DNA from: Labrys sp. WJW
GTDB taxonomy: Bacteria > Pseudomonadota > Alphaproteobacteria > Rhizobiales > Labraceae
NCBI RefSeq assembly: GCF_001676615.1
Contig: NZ_LYXZ01000012.1
Location: forward strand, 30,780-94,779
Reading direction: 5' to 3'
Length of the DNA: 64,000 bases
Shown here: positions 1 to 8,269 of the stretch, one piece after another
How the letters are laid out: each line of letters starts with the position of its first letter
Numbering within the stretch: position 1 is the first letter of the stretch
Notes under the pieces: generated by a model
Database searches by the model: none
What the model was told of the DNA's origin: nothing
The model's input: the letters and a program-made list of their open reading frames with translations, nothing else
Position numbers and translations under genes: made by a program

Positions 1-56
1 CTGGAGGAGAGTGCGGTTCGAAAAATCGCATTTGCTCCGGAACAGGGAGGGGGCGG

Positions 57-716
57 ATGGAAGAAGGCGGCGAACCGCTGCGGTTGCGGGAAAAGGCCTA
101 TGCCAGTTTCACCCGCCATCTGCTGGCGCGCGATGTCCGTCCCGGCCAGTTCGTATCCCAGCGCGAACTGGTGGCGCTGACCGGCCTGCCGCTCGGAGCG
201 ATCCGCGAACTCGTGCCGCGCCTGGAAGCGGAGGGCTTGCTCTCCACCATTCCCCAGCGTGGCATCCAGATCGCCCATATCGACCTCAACCTCATCAAGG
301 ACGCCTTTCAGTTCCGCCTCTTCCTTGAGAAGGAGGCCGTGGCCCTTTTCACGGTGTCGGCCTCCGATGGCCTGCTGGCGAAGCTGCGCCGCGAGCACGA
401 GGACATGCTGGCCCGGGGGCTGTCGGAAGATCTGGCCCCCGAGATGGTGGAACAAGCGCAGGCGACCGACTGGAACCTGCATGACACAATCATCGACTCC
501 ATCGGCAACGAGATCATCGCCAAGGCCTATCGCGTCAACTCGATCAAGATGCGCCTGATCAACCAGGAGCGTTTCCGTATCGATGGCCGGGTGGTGCCGG
601 TGATGCGCGAGCACCTTGCCATCCTCGATGCCATCGAGAGCCGCGAGCCGCAAAAGGCGGTGGACGCCATTGCCGAACACATCAACAACGCCCGTGCCCT
701 GGCGCTGAAGGTCTAG
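57..716 (+). CDS. GntR-family (FadR/FCD) transcriptional regulator
   Basis: A 219-aa protein with an N-terminal winged helix-turn-helix (about residues 8-70, with 'LVALTGLPLGAIRELVPRLE' as the recognition region) and an all-helical FCD ligand-binding domain after about residue 80. The histidines in LHDTII, REHLAI and EHINNA fit the metal-binding site of FCD regulators. The start is supported by a strong purine-rich GGGAGGGGG just upstream. It lies 56 bp before, and on the same strand as, the ABC transporter genes that follow, so it probably controls them in response to the imported substrate or a breakdown product. The family is clear; the ligand is not. Confidence 0.9.
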   Translation: MEEGGEPLRLREKAYASFTRHLLARDVRPGQFVSQRELVALTGLPLGAIRELVPRLEAEGLLSTIPQRGIQIAHIDLNLIKDAFQFRLFLEKEAVALFTVSASDGLLAKLRREHEDMLARGLSEDLAPEMVEQAQATDWNLHDTIIDSIGNEIIAKAYRVNSIKMRLINQERFRIDGRVVPVMREHLAILDAIESREPQKAVDAIAEHINNARALALKV

Positions 717-772
717 CGCCAGGACGATACACAAGACAGACGATCCAGAAGAAGCTTTGGGAGGAGGAACCT

Positions 773-2107
773 ATGAGTTTTGATTTGTTGAAGCCGTCTC
801 GCCGGCAATTCCTGGCCGGTTCCGCCGCACTCGGCGCTGCCGGCCTCGCCGGTATCCGGCCGGCCTTCGCGGCAGTCGACTGGAAGAAATATGCCGGCAC
901 CACGCTCGAGGTGAACCTGATCAAGAGCCCGCGTGGCGATACGCTGCAGAAATACCAGAAGGAATTCGAGGAACTGACCGGCATCAAGGTCAATGCCGAG
1001 CAGACGCCGGAGCAGCAGCAGCGCCAGAAGGCCGTGATCGAGCTGACCTCCGGCAAGCCGAGCTTCGACGTCATCCATGTCAGCTATCACGTCCAGAAGC
1101 GCCAGTTCGAGAAAGCCGGCTGGCTGGCCGATCTCGGCCCTTTCCTCAAGAATCCCGAACTGACGGATCCCACCCTGGTCGAGAGCGATTTCGCCGCTGC
1201 GGGCCTGGCCTTCGCCAAGGACAGGAATGGCCGCTTCGGTGCGCTGCCCTTCTCGGTGGATTACTGGATCGTCTATTGGAACAAGGACCTGTTCGCCGCC
1301 AAGGGGCTTGAATATCCCAAGACCTTCGAGGAGATGGTCAAGGCGGCCGAAACCATCACCGATGCCAGCAACAATATTGCGGGCTTCGTAGCGCGCGGCG
1401 CCAAGAATGCCAATGTGCCGGTGTGGACCAGCTTCCTACTCGGCCATGGCAAGAACCCCGTCGGCGCCGATGGTTCGCTGCAGACCGATTCCGCCGAGGC
1501 GATTGAGGCTGCCGCACTCTACCAGCGCCTGATGACCAAATCGGCCCCGCGCGGGGTTACCGGCTTCAACTGGGCCGAATGCCAGTCCGCCTTCCTGCAG
1601 GGCAAGGTCGGCATGTGGCTCGACGGTGTCGGCTTCGCCCCGCCGCTGGAGAATCCGCAGAAGTCCCGCGTGGTCGGCAAGGTCGGCTATGGTGTGATGC
1701 CCAAGGGGCCGGCTGCGCAGGCCTCGGCCACCTTCGGCGACGGCATCGGCGTCACCGAGGCCTCGGCCAAGAAGGAAGCGGCCTATCTCTATTGCCAGTG
1801 GGCGATTTCCAAGGAAATGGGGGCTCGGCTGCTGCAGGCCGGAGCGGGCGTGCCGTTCCGCAATTCGATCCTGAACGACGCCAAGGTGCGCGAAGGCGTG
1901 ACCATGCCCGGCGCCTGGGTGGACTGCGTGGCGCAATCCGCGCCGATCAGCCAGCTCGGGCTTCCCGTGATCATTCCGGTCACCGAGTTCCGGGACATCA
2001 TCGGCGTAGGGTTGACCAATCTGCTCGGCGGCGGCGATCCGGCGACCGAGATGAAGAAGGCGACGGAAGCCTTCAAACCCGTGCTCGCCCGCAGCGAGGC
2101 GCAATGA
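773..2107 (+). CDS. ABC transporter substrate-binding protein, family 1 (sugar type), Tat-exported
   Basis: A 444-aa extracellular solute-binding protein. The N-terminus carries a twin-arginine motif (SRRQFLAG, residues 9-16) followed by a hydrophobic stretch and an AFA-A cleavage site, so it should be exported folded to the periplasm. The body has the usual family-1 features: FDVIHVSY after the first lobe, the PFSVDYWIVYWNKDLF hinge region, and a late GIGVTEASAKKEAAY segment. A good GGAGGAGG ribosome binding site precedes the ATG. It overlaps the next permease by 4 bp (ATGA). Ligands of this family are sugars, polyols or glycerol phosphates; the actual ligand cannot be read here. Confidence 0.9.
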   Translation: MSFDLLKPSRRQFLAGSAALGAAGLAGIRPAFAAVDWKKYAGTTLEVNLIKSPRGDTLQKYQKEFEELTGIKVNAEQTPEQQQRQKAVIELTSGKPSFDVIHVSYHVQKRQFEKAGWLADLGPFLKNPELTDPTLVESDFAAAGLAFAKDRNGRFGALPFSVDYWIVYWNKDLFAAKGLEYPKTFEEMVKAAETITDASNNIAGFVARGAKNANVPVWTSFLLGHGKNPVGADGSLQTDSAEAIEAAALYQRLMTKSAPRGVTGFNWAECQSAFLQGKVGMWLDGVGFAPPLENPQKSRVVGKVGYGVMPKGPAAQASATFGDGIGVTEASAKKEAAYLYCQWAISKEMGARLLQAGAGVPFRNSILNDAKVREGVTMPGAWVDCVAQSAPISQLGLPVIIPVTEFRDIIGVGLTNLLGGGDPATEMKKATEAFKPVLARSEAQ

Positions 2108-3021
2108 GCGCCGAAAGCCCGGCCGTGGCGTCTGTCCAGGCGAACAACAGTGCGTCCGGCCCGCTGAGGCCGGGCTATTGGCCCTTCATCCTGCCGGCAC
2201 TCATACTCGTGGCGGCGGTGATCGTCTTTCCCTGGCTGTTCACCATCGGCATGAGCGCGAATGCCTGGCAGGTCGGCTCGGCGCCGCGCTTCGTCGGGCT
2301 GGAGAATTATATCCGCCTGGCCGGCGACATCCGGTTCTGGGAGTCGATGTGGCACACGCTCACTTACACCGTGCTCTCGGTGGTGGCGCCGCTGGTCCTA
2401 GGCACGCTGGCTGCGCTGGTGTTCGATTCGAAGATGCCGCTGCGCGGCGTGCTGCGCGGCATCTTCGTGATGCCGATGATGGCGACGCCCGTCGCCGTCG
2501 CTTTGGTTTGGACCATGATGTTCCATCCCCAGCTCGGCGTCTTGAACTACCTCCTGTCGCTGGTAGGCATTCCGCCCCAGGCCTGGATCTTCGAGCAGGG
2601 CACGGTGATCCCGTCGCTGGTGCTGGTCGAAACCTGGCAATGGACGCCGCTGATCATGCTCATCGTGCTCGGCGGGCTGGCCTCCATGCCGCGCGAGCCT
2701 TTCGAGGGGGCCGAAATCGACGGCGCCAATGCCTGGCAGAAGTTTCGCTACATCACGCTGCCGCTGATCCTGCCCTTCATGATGATCGCGGTGATCATCC
2801 GCTCGATCGATGCGCTCAAGAGCTTCGACATCATCTATGCGATGACGCAGGGCGGTCCGGGCACGGCCTCGGAGACCATTAACCTCTACCTCTACAACGT
2901 GGCCTTCTCCTATTACGACATCGGCTACGGCTCGGCGATCGCCGTGGTGTTCTTCATCATCATCATCGTGATGTCGCTGGTGCTGCTGCATCTGCGCCAG
3001 CGCGCGAAATGGAACGCTTGA
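2104..3021 (+). CDS. ABC transporter permease, sugar type (MalF/UgpA-like)
   Basis: A 305-aa inner-membrane protein with six predicted transmembrane segments. The BPD_transp_1 signature (EAA loop) is visible as EGAEIDGANAWQKFRYITLP around residues 200-220. I chose the ATG that overlaps the stop of the binding-protein gene (ATGA); a longer open frame upstream is just the other frame of that gene. It should pair with the permease that follows to form the membrane channel. No ATPase gene lies in this cluster, so the importer must borrow one or have it elsewhere. Confidence 0.9.
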   Translation: MSAESPAVASVQANNSASGPLRPGYWPFILPALILVAAVIVFPWLFTIGMSANAWQVGSAPRFVGLENYIRLAGDIRFWESMWHTLTYTVLSVVAPLVLGTLAALVFDSKMPLRGVLRGIFVMPMMATPVAVALVWTMMFHPQLGVLNYLLSLVGIPPQAWIFEQGTVIPSLVLVETWQWTPLIMLIVLGGLASMPREPFEGAEIDGANAWQKFRYITLPLILPFMMIAVIIRSIDALKSFDIIYAMTQGGPGTASETINLYLYNVAFSYYDIGYGSAIAVVFFIIIIVMSLVLLHLRQRAKWNA

Positions 3022-3028
3022 GGCCAGG

Positions 3029-3880
3029 ATGATGAGGATTTGGATGATGAAATTTCGGACGATCAAGCTTCGAGATCTCCCACGCCTCGCCGGCACGTTG
3101 TTCCTCGGCTTTGTCGTGGTGTCGCCCGCGCTGCTCTTCTTCATCTGGATGCTGTCGCTCTCGCTGAAATACGAGATCGACAACGGGGCCTATCCGCCGA
3201 TCCTGATCCCCGAGCAGTTCGCCTGGTCGAACTACACCGAGATCTTCGCTACCAATGACTTCCTGCGCTATTTCTGGAACAGCGTGGTCGTGACCGGCGC
3301 GGCCACGGCGCTGGCACTGATCGTCGGCGTGCCGGCGGGCTACGGCATCGCCCGCATCAAGGCAGACAAGGCGGCGATGGTGATCATGATCGCCCGCATG
3401 ACGCCGGGCCTTTCCTTCCTGATCCCGATGTTCCTCCTGTTCCAGTCGCTCGGCCTGCTCGGCACGCTGTGGCCGCAGATCATCATCCACCTGGTGGTGA
3501 CGATCCCGATCGTCATCTGGATCATGATCGGCTATTTCGAGACCACGCCGCTCGAGTTGGAAGAGGCGGCGATGATCGACGGCGCTTCGCGCTGGCAGAT
3601 CTTCTACAAGGTGGCGCTGCCGATCGCCAAGCCGGGCATCGTGGTCTCCCTCATCCTGGCCGTGATCTTCTCCTGGAACAATTTCGTCTTCGGCATCGTG
3701 CTGGCTAGCCGCGAGACACGCACGCTGCCCGTCGCCGTCTACAACATGCTGTCCTTCGAGCAAGTGAGCTGGGGCCCGCTCGCTGCCGCGGCGCTGGTGG
3801 TGACGCTGCCCGTGTTGCTGCTGACGCTGTTCGCCCAACGCCAGATCGTGGCGGGATTGACGGCAGGGGCGGTCAAGTAG
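3029..3880 (+). CDS. ABC transporter permease, sugar type (MalG/UgpE-like)
   Basis: A 283-aa permease with six membrane segments and a clear EAA loop, EEAAMIDGASRWQIFYKVAL, near residues 185-205. It is the second channel subunit of the importer, starting 7 bp after the first permease. Several in-frame ATG codons crowd the start (3029, 3032, 3044, 3047), so the true N-terminus may be five or six residues shorter. The C-terminus (GLTAGAVK) is typical of the family. No ATP-binding subunit follows; about 190 bp of lower-GC sequence with no supported gene comes next. Confidence 0.88.
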   Translation: MMRIWMMKFRTIKLRDLPRLAGTLFLGFVVVSPALLFFIWMLSLSLKYEIDNGAYPPILIPEQFAWSNYTEIFATNDFLRYFWNSVVVTGAATALALIVGVPAGYGIARIKADKAAMVIMIARMTPGLSFLIPMFLLFQSLGLLGTLWPQIIIHLVVTIPIVIWIMIGYFETTPLELEEAAMIDGASRWQIFYKVALPIAKPGIVVSLILAVIFSWNNFVFGIVLASRETRTLPVAVYNMLSFEQVSWGPLAAAALVVTLPVLLLTLFAQRQIVAGLTAGAVK

Positions 3881-4070
3881 GCGGCTGGTGTTTTCCCGGC
3901 AGGCTGAATCGAATGAAAGAAGTATGGCTTCAAGGATGGGAGATTCGGTGGGATGCATTGGAGGCGGCATTCGCGCCGCAACGGCGAAGCGGATGCGCGT
4001 AGGGGGAATGACCAGCGGGCAATTGGATCCGTTTGCGGGTAAAAGGCTCGATTTGAAAGGGGCGAGGGTA

Positions 4071-4259
4071 CTAGGACCATCCCCTCCACTCGCAGTATGA
4101 GGCGCTAATCGCCTTGTAGGTGCCATAAGCGCACACAAGTAACATCAAGGCTGTAATGGCGATATGCATTGGGCCGGCAATCGATAATAGGTTCTTCAAT
4201 ACGACAAGGGTGATCCAGACACCGATCACCGCAATCGCCGTAAGCCACAGCTTTTTCAT
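4071..4259 (-). CDS. Small two-TM membrane protein, hypothetical
   Basis: A 62-aa open frame starting MKKLWLTAIAVIGV, with two hydrophobic stretches (about residues 5-22 and 30-50) and a short charged tail ending CEWRGWS. A weak GAAGGA lies directly before the ATG, closer than ideal. There is no recognisable family. The position between two unrelated genes and the membrane-like composition make it plausible, but it could be a chance frame. Confidence 0.4.
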   Translation of the reverse strand: MKKLWLTAIAVIGVWITLVVLKNLLSIAGPMHIAITALMLLVCAYGTYKAISASYCEWRGWS

Positions 4260-4336
4260 TCCTTCATATCTCTTTGATTTATTTTGGGAACTGAATTGCC
4301 GTGCACCAATTGTTGCGCGCGCTTTCGCCGAAGAAA

Positions 4337-4362
4337 AACCCGGCGAGATGGCTCGCCGGGTT
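4337..4362 (-). terminator. Rho-independent terminator of the BON-LysM gene
   Basis: Perfect 11-bp stem (AACCCGGCGAG / CTCGCCGGGTT) with a 4-nt loop. On the minus strand it is followed by TTTTTCTT. It lies 28 bp past the stop of the LysM gene, in the correct orientation. Confidence 0.85.
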
Positions 4363-4389
4363 CGATCAGCAGCTGGACGGCGGGATGGC

Positions 4390-4875
4390 TCAGGCCTGCC
4401 CGATCGGCGGGATGCGCAGCACCCAGCCGGGGAGGATGTGGTCGGGATCCTTGACCGGCGGGGTATTGGCCTTGACGATCTCCTTGTAGAGATTGCCTTT
4501 GCCCTTGCCGTAATGCTTCTCGGCGATGGCCCAGAGCGTGTCGCCCTTCACCACCGTATACATGGTCGAAGGCGTTCCGGGGGTGTTGACGCCGAGCTGG
4601 CTGTCGACCTGTGCCACGCCATTGTTGTTGCCGGCGGTGAGAATGATCTTCTCGGCGACTTCCTGAGACGGAGCCATGCCACCCAGGACAACCTTGTCTC
4701 CATCCACCGATACATTCAGGCCCTCGGCCTTGAGGCCGGCTTCCTCGATCTGCTTTTTCACCAGCGCGGCAATGTCGGTGGGAGCCGCTGCCGCCGGCGC
4801 TGCTGGCGCCGCCTCGGCCTTGCTCGAACCGAACATCTTATGGCCGGCGTCCTTGATGAAATTGAACAGTCCCAT
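4390..4875 (-). CDS. kbp: BON and LysM domain protein (Kbp/YgaU-like)
   Basis: A 161-aa protein. The start MGLFNFIKDAGHKMFG closely matches the N-terminus of enterobacterial Kbp (YgaU), which is why I use the internal ATG at 4875; it has a GGAG 5 nt upstream. An Ala/Pro-rich linker (about residues 22-33) leads into a BON domain (about 35-90) and then a C-terminal LysM domain (YTVVKGDTLWAIAEKHYGKG ... ILPGWVLRIPP). In E. coli this protein binds potassium and is cytoplasmic; no signal peptide is seen here either. Transcribed alone, with its own terminator. Confidence 0.88.
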   Translation of the reverse strand: MGLFNFIKDAGHKMFGSSKAEAAPAAPAAAAPTDIAALVKKQIEEAGLKAEGLNVSVDGDKVVLGGMAPSQEVAEKIILTAGNNNGVAQVDSQLGVNTPGTPSTMYTVVKGDTLWAIAEKHYGKGKGNLYKEIVKANTPPVKDPDHILPGWVLRIPPIGQA

Positions 4876-5069
4876 GTTCACTCCAGGCGTGTTAGGCAAA
4901 ATTACCTAGCGGCAGGCTAGCATGGAACGGTTGTGCGGTCACACGGATTCCAGTTACCCGTGTTCGGTAAGTGCAAGATAGGGCGAACCTGCTGGCAAAG
5001 CGGTCTCGTTATGACAATCTACCTATCCGACCGGTGAAGGAACGCGACTGGTTTTCGACAAATTCGTCA

Positions 5070-6086
5070 TTACTCGATCATTGCCAGAATCGGCGCCAAA
5101 AGCTCCGGCATGTCCATTGTAGTCGACAACAAGAGCCGGCTGCGCGGTACCGTCAGCAATCTCACGTCCTCGCCTTCATGCAGGGACGAGGAGGGGCGAG
5201 GCAACCCATCGCCGTCGATGGTCATGATGAGATCGGGAAACATGGCCAGGCGTCTGCCCTCCCGTTCGCAGGTCATGTATTCGTTGACGAAGGAGAGGCC
5301 GGTTCCATCGGAAAGGACGAGCTTGCCGACATCGAGACCGTCCCGGCGTTCGCAGGCGTATAGGGTGACTTTCGCAGGTGCACCAAGCTGACCGCCGAGC
5401 AGGTCGGCGACCCCCTGAGCCCCTGCCTCGATCAAGGTTTTGCCGACCGTCAGGGCCTGCGAAACCGCCCCTGACGCCCCATTGGCACGGGCATAGGCTA
5501 GAGAAACCGGATTACGCGCGACGGCGATCATGCCGCCGGCCTCGACGGCAGCTCGCCCAACCAGCCTGGCGACACCGTCGAGCCTCCCCTCGATCACGCC
5601 GCTAACGGCCCGGTCGCCTCGGCCACCTGCCACCGCCTGGCGGGATCGGAATCCGGCATGGCGATGGAGGCCCAGGGCGCCCATCAGGCCTGTCGGATGC
5701 GCACGGCCATTGCAGGCGAAGTCGAGCAGGGACAGTCCGCTCCTTGCCGATTGCAGCCAACCGTTCACCGTGGTTTCGGCGCCGTTCTCGTTGGTGTTGA
5801 TCGCGGCAAGGCCGGGCACCGCCTGTTGAAGAAGGTCGAGCGCTTGCAGGTACTGGTCGGCGCCGACATGAGCGTCGGGAGAGGAGGGGGCGCCGACCAG
5901 TGCTACCGTGGCGGTTAGCGCATGCTCGGGCAGAGTATAGATCGGGACCATGCGAACGGTTCCCAGTTCGAAGGCTTGCCGCGCCATGGCAAAGCCGTTC
6001 TCGATCGAGCCGCCGCCACCGCCGCCGAGTATGGCGCCGCCCAGCACTGCCGGCTCGATATCGTCAGGGGTCAGGATACGGCTCAT
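5070..6086 (-). CDS. DUF917 family protein (S-methyl thiohydantoin desulfurase-like)
   Basis: A 338-aa protein matching the DUF917 family. It begins MSRILTPDDIEPAVLGGAILGGGGGG, with the glycine-rich stretch typical of the N-terminal domain, and contains NGRAHPTGLMG. The start codon overlaps the stop of the SDR gene (ATGA), fixing the N-terminus; the long open frame further upstream is antisense-type shadow of the SDR. Members sit beside hydantoinases and nucleobase transporters, and the family name comes from thiohydantoin desulfurization. Here it forms an operon with an SDR and an NCS1 permease, which suggests work on a heterocyclic nitrogen compound; the substrate is inferred only in outline. 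Confidence 0.85.
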   Translation of the reverse strand: MSRILTPDDIEPAVLGGAILGGGGGGSIENGFAMARQAFELGTVRMVPIYTLPEHALTATVALVGAPSSPDAHVGADQYLQALDLLQQAVPGLAAINTNENGAETTVNGWLQSARSGLSLLDFACNGRAHPTGLMGALGLHRHAGFRSRQAVAGGRGDRAVSGVIEGRLDGVARLVGRAAVEAGGMIAVARNPVSLAYARANGASGAVSQALTVGKTLIEAGAQGVADLLGGQLGAPAKVTLYACERRDGLDVGKLVLSDGTGLSFVNEYMTCEREGRRLAMFPDLIMTIDGDGLPRPSSSLHEGEDVRLLTVPRSRLLLSTTMDMPELLAPILAMIE

Positions 6087-6796
6087 CGCAAGGCAAATCC
6101 GCCGTCTGGATAAAGCGTGGAGCCGGTCATGTAGCCATTGGACAGCAGGAACAGCACCGCCTCGGCGACCTCGTCGGTCGTGCCGACGCGCTTGAGCAGG
6201 GCGACCTCGCCATAGGAGCGGAAGGCATCCTGCCTTACCGCGTCCGGCTGGCGCTTCCAGAGCTCGCTGTCGATCGTGCCAGGCGAGACCACATTGACCC
6301 GGATAGGCGCGAGTTCGACGGCGAGGGCTCGGCCGAGCCCCTCCAGCGCGGCGTTGCAGGCGCCATAGGCTGCGCCATTCGGTGCCGGACGGACGCTGTA
6401 GGCACCGGCCATGAGCACGATGGCCGCGTCTTTGGACAGGAAGGACAAGGCGTGTTTGACGGCGTAATACTGCCCCCAGAATTTCGACTTGAACGAACTT
6501 TCCGCCACCTCGTCGCTGACCTCGTCGATGCGGCCGCGGCTGTAACTGGCACCGGGCGTGAAAAGAAGGTCGATCGGCCCGGCGGTCCGGAAGAAGTCTC
6601 GGAGAGAGGACTGGTCGCGATTGTCGACGAGATGGCCGCACGCCTTGGGCCCGAGTTTGTGGAGCGCTTCCTCCAGGCGCTTGGCGTCGCGACCGCCGAT
6701 CACGATCTCGCCGCCATCGGCGAGAACCCTTTCGGCAACCCTGAGGCCGATCCCCGAGGTGCCGCCGATCACGGCGAGCCTCTTGTTTTCGAACAT
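6083..6796 (-). CDS. SDR-family oxidoreductase with atypical active site
   Basis: A 237-aa Rossmann protein. The cofactor motif is GGTSGIG (residues 11-17) and the C-terminus is GGFALR, normal for SDRs. The catalytic region reads AAYGACNAALEG: Tyr144 is kept, but the usual lysine four residues later is Asn148, and the residue 13 before the tyrosine, normally serine, is Gly131. The NNAG motif is also altered (FTPGAS). It may be catalytically impaired or a divergent subgroup. Start supported by AAGGAAG upstream. Middle gene of the NCS1 permease-SDR-DUF917 operon. Confidence 0.85.
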   Translation of the reverse strand: MFENKRLAVIGGTSGIGLRVAERVLADGGEIVIGGRDAKRLEEALHKLGPKACGHLVDNRDQSSLRDFFRTAGPIDLLFTPGASYSRGRIDEVSDEVAESSFKSKFWGQYYAVKHALSFLSKDAAIVLMAGAYSVRPAPNGAAYGACNAALEGLGRALAVELAPIRVNVVSPGTIDSELWKRQPDAVRQDAFRSYGEVALLKRVGTTDEVAEAVLFLLSNGYMTGSTLYPDGGFALR

Positions 6797-6840
6797 GATA
6801 TCTTCCTTGTATTCAATTGTAGACTTTTGATTGAAGTGCT

Positions 6841-8154
6841 TCAGACCTCGTGCGAGGTCAGCTGTTTTGACGAGGCCTGCAACAGACGCGAGAGCAGCCA
6901 ATAGGTGAGGCCGGACACGATCAGGGCATTGAGGGACGGAATGCCGATATCGAGCCAGAGTCCCGTGGCGAGACCGGCGACCCAGGCGAGCAAGCAGGGG
7001 AGGTTCCAACCTTCGGCTTGCCCGGGAATCTGGTTGAGGCCGGCGGAAGCATCCAGGACGGTCCGGTTGCGCCTGAGGATGAAGTAATCGGTGACGATGA
7101 TGCCGCCGACAGGCGGAATGGCTGTGCCGAGGATGATCAGGAACGGAGTGAACTGCTCCATGCCGGCCCAGATCGAGAGCAGGGTGCCCAGCAGCCCGAT
7201 AGCGAGAGTGACGAGCCTGCGGTCGATCGCACGGCCGAGGATGGCATCCAGAAAATTCACGCCGCCCAGCGAGGCCGAGTAGAGGTTCCAGTCGTTGATC
7301 TTCATGGTCGATGTAACCAGGATGATCGTGCCGATGGCATTGGTCGTGGTGACGATGATGGCCACGACATCCGCGCTCCTGACGGCATGGGCGAGGAGCA
7401 CCGCGATCAGGCCGATCAGATATTCGCCGAAGGTGATGCTGATCACGGTCTGCTTGACCACGTCCCATGGCGAGCGGTTGAAACGGCTCATGTCCGGCGT
7501 GACCACGGCGCCGATGATGAAACCGCCGGCGACCAGTGTCGCCCCCTCCGTCAGGCTGAGTTTCGGCCCCGGCGCCGGAGAGGCAAGCAAGGCGGCAAGG
7601 GAATGCTGTTGCAGCGTCGCGAGGATCGACCAGCCCGCCAGCAGCAGGAAGGCGGGGACCGTGACATAGGCGAGCCAGGCCATCGCCGAAATGCCGTAGG
7701 CGACCACCATCGTGACGGCCAACCCGCATATGAGGGCCCAGGCCCAGAGTTGCAGGCCGCCGAGCAGGGATTGGATGCCGGTGGCAAAGACGGCGTTCTG
7801 GACCGCGAACCAGCCGACCAGGCTGACGGTGATGACCAGCGAGAGCAGGCTCGACCCATGCCGGCCGAAACCCGCCCAGCGGGAGAGCATCACCAGGCCC
7901 AATCCCTCGCGCTGGCCGGCGATACCGATGAAGATGGCGACGATCTCCAGGATCACGGCGCCCAAGGTCAGCGCCAGGAAGGCATCCCAGAAAGTCATGC
8001 CATAGCCGAGCGTGGCTCCGAGCATGAATTGGGACAGGCAGGAGAGCTGGCCGAAACGTTGCGTGGCGACGGTGATCCAGTTGTGTCGTGCCTCGCGGGG
8101 CATGCGGCCCAGCGCATAGTCATCGTGGCCCGCCGTCCCCTCGCTTTCGCGCAT
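6841..8154 (-). CDS. NCS1-family nucleobase/cytosine permease (CodB-like)
   Basis: A 437-aa integral membrane protein with about 12 hydrophobic segments. NCS1 features include the N-terminal region RMPREARHNWITVATQRFGQ, the GAVVTPDMSRFNRSPWD stretch and the C-terminal IIVTDYFILRR. This family imports cytosine, uracil, allantoin or hydantoins by cation symport. It is first in an operon with the SDR and DUF917 genes (44 bp upstream of the SDR start) and is divergent from the LysR regulator, which probably controls it. The substrate is likely a hydantoin-like or nucleobase compound, by inference from the partner genes. Confidence 0.9.
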   Translation of the reverse strand: MRESEGTAGHDDYALGRMPREARHNWITVATQRFGQLSCLSQFMLGATLGYGMTFWDAFLALTLGAVILEIVAIFIGIAGQREGLGLVMLSRWAGFGRHGSSLLSLVITVSLVGWFAVQNAVFATGIQSLLGGLQLWAWALICGLAVTMVVAYGISAMAWLAYVTVPAFLLLAGWSILATLQQHSLAALLASPAPGPKLSLTEGATLVAGGFIIGAVVTPDMSRFNRSPWDVVKQTVISITFGEYLIGLIAVLLAHAVRSADVVAIIVTTTNAIGTIILVTSTMKINDWNLYSASLGGVNFLDAILGRAIDRRLVTLAIGLLGTLLSIWAGMEQFTPFLIILGTAIPPVGGIIVTDYFILRRNRTVLDASAGLNQIPGQAEGWNLPCLLAWVAGLATGLWLDIGIPSLNALIVSGLTYWLLSRLLQASSKQLTSHEV

Positions 8155-8210
8155 CCTCGCCTCCCGCTTCGATATCTGATTGTGGGAGAACTATATTAGA
8201 GGATTGATTT

Positions 8211-8253
8211 CCCTTCCCGGACGGGAGATCCATTTACTCTGGAAATGAATTCC
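8211..8253. promoter_or_regulatory. Candidate LysR operator in divergent promoter region
   Basis: The 115-bp region between the NCS1 permease and the LysR gene holds two dyad elements: TTCCCGGACGGGAG around 8214-8227 and GGAAATGAATTCC at 8241-8253 (GGAA-N5-TTCC). LysR-type regulators commonly bind dyads in such divergent regions. Assignment rests on position and symmetry only. Confidence 0.35.
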
Positions 8254-8269
8254 ATAATTGAGGACATGA

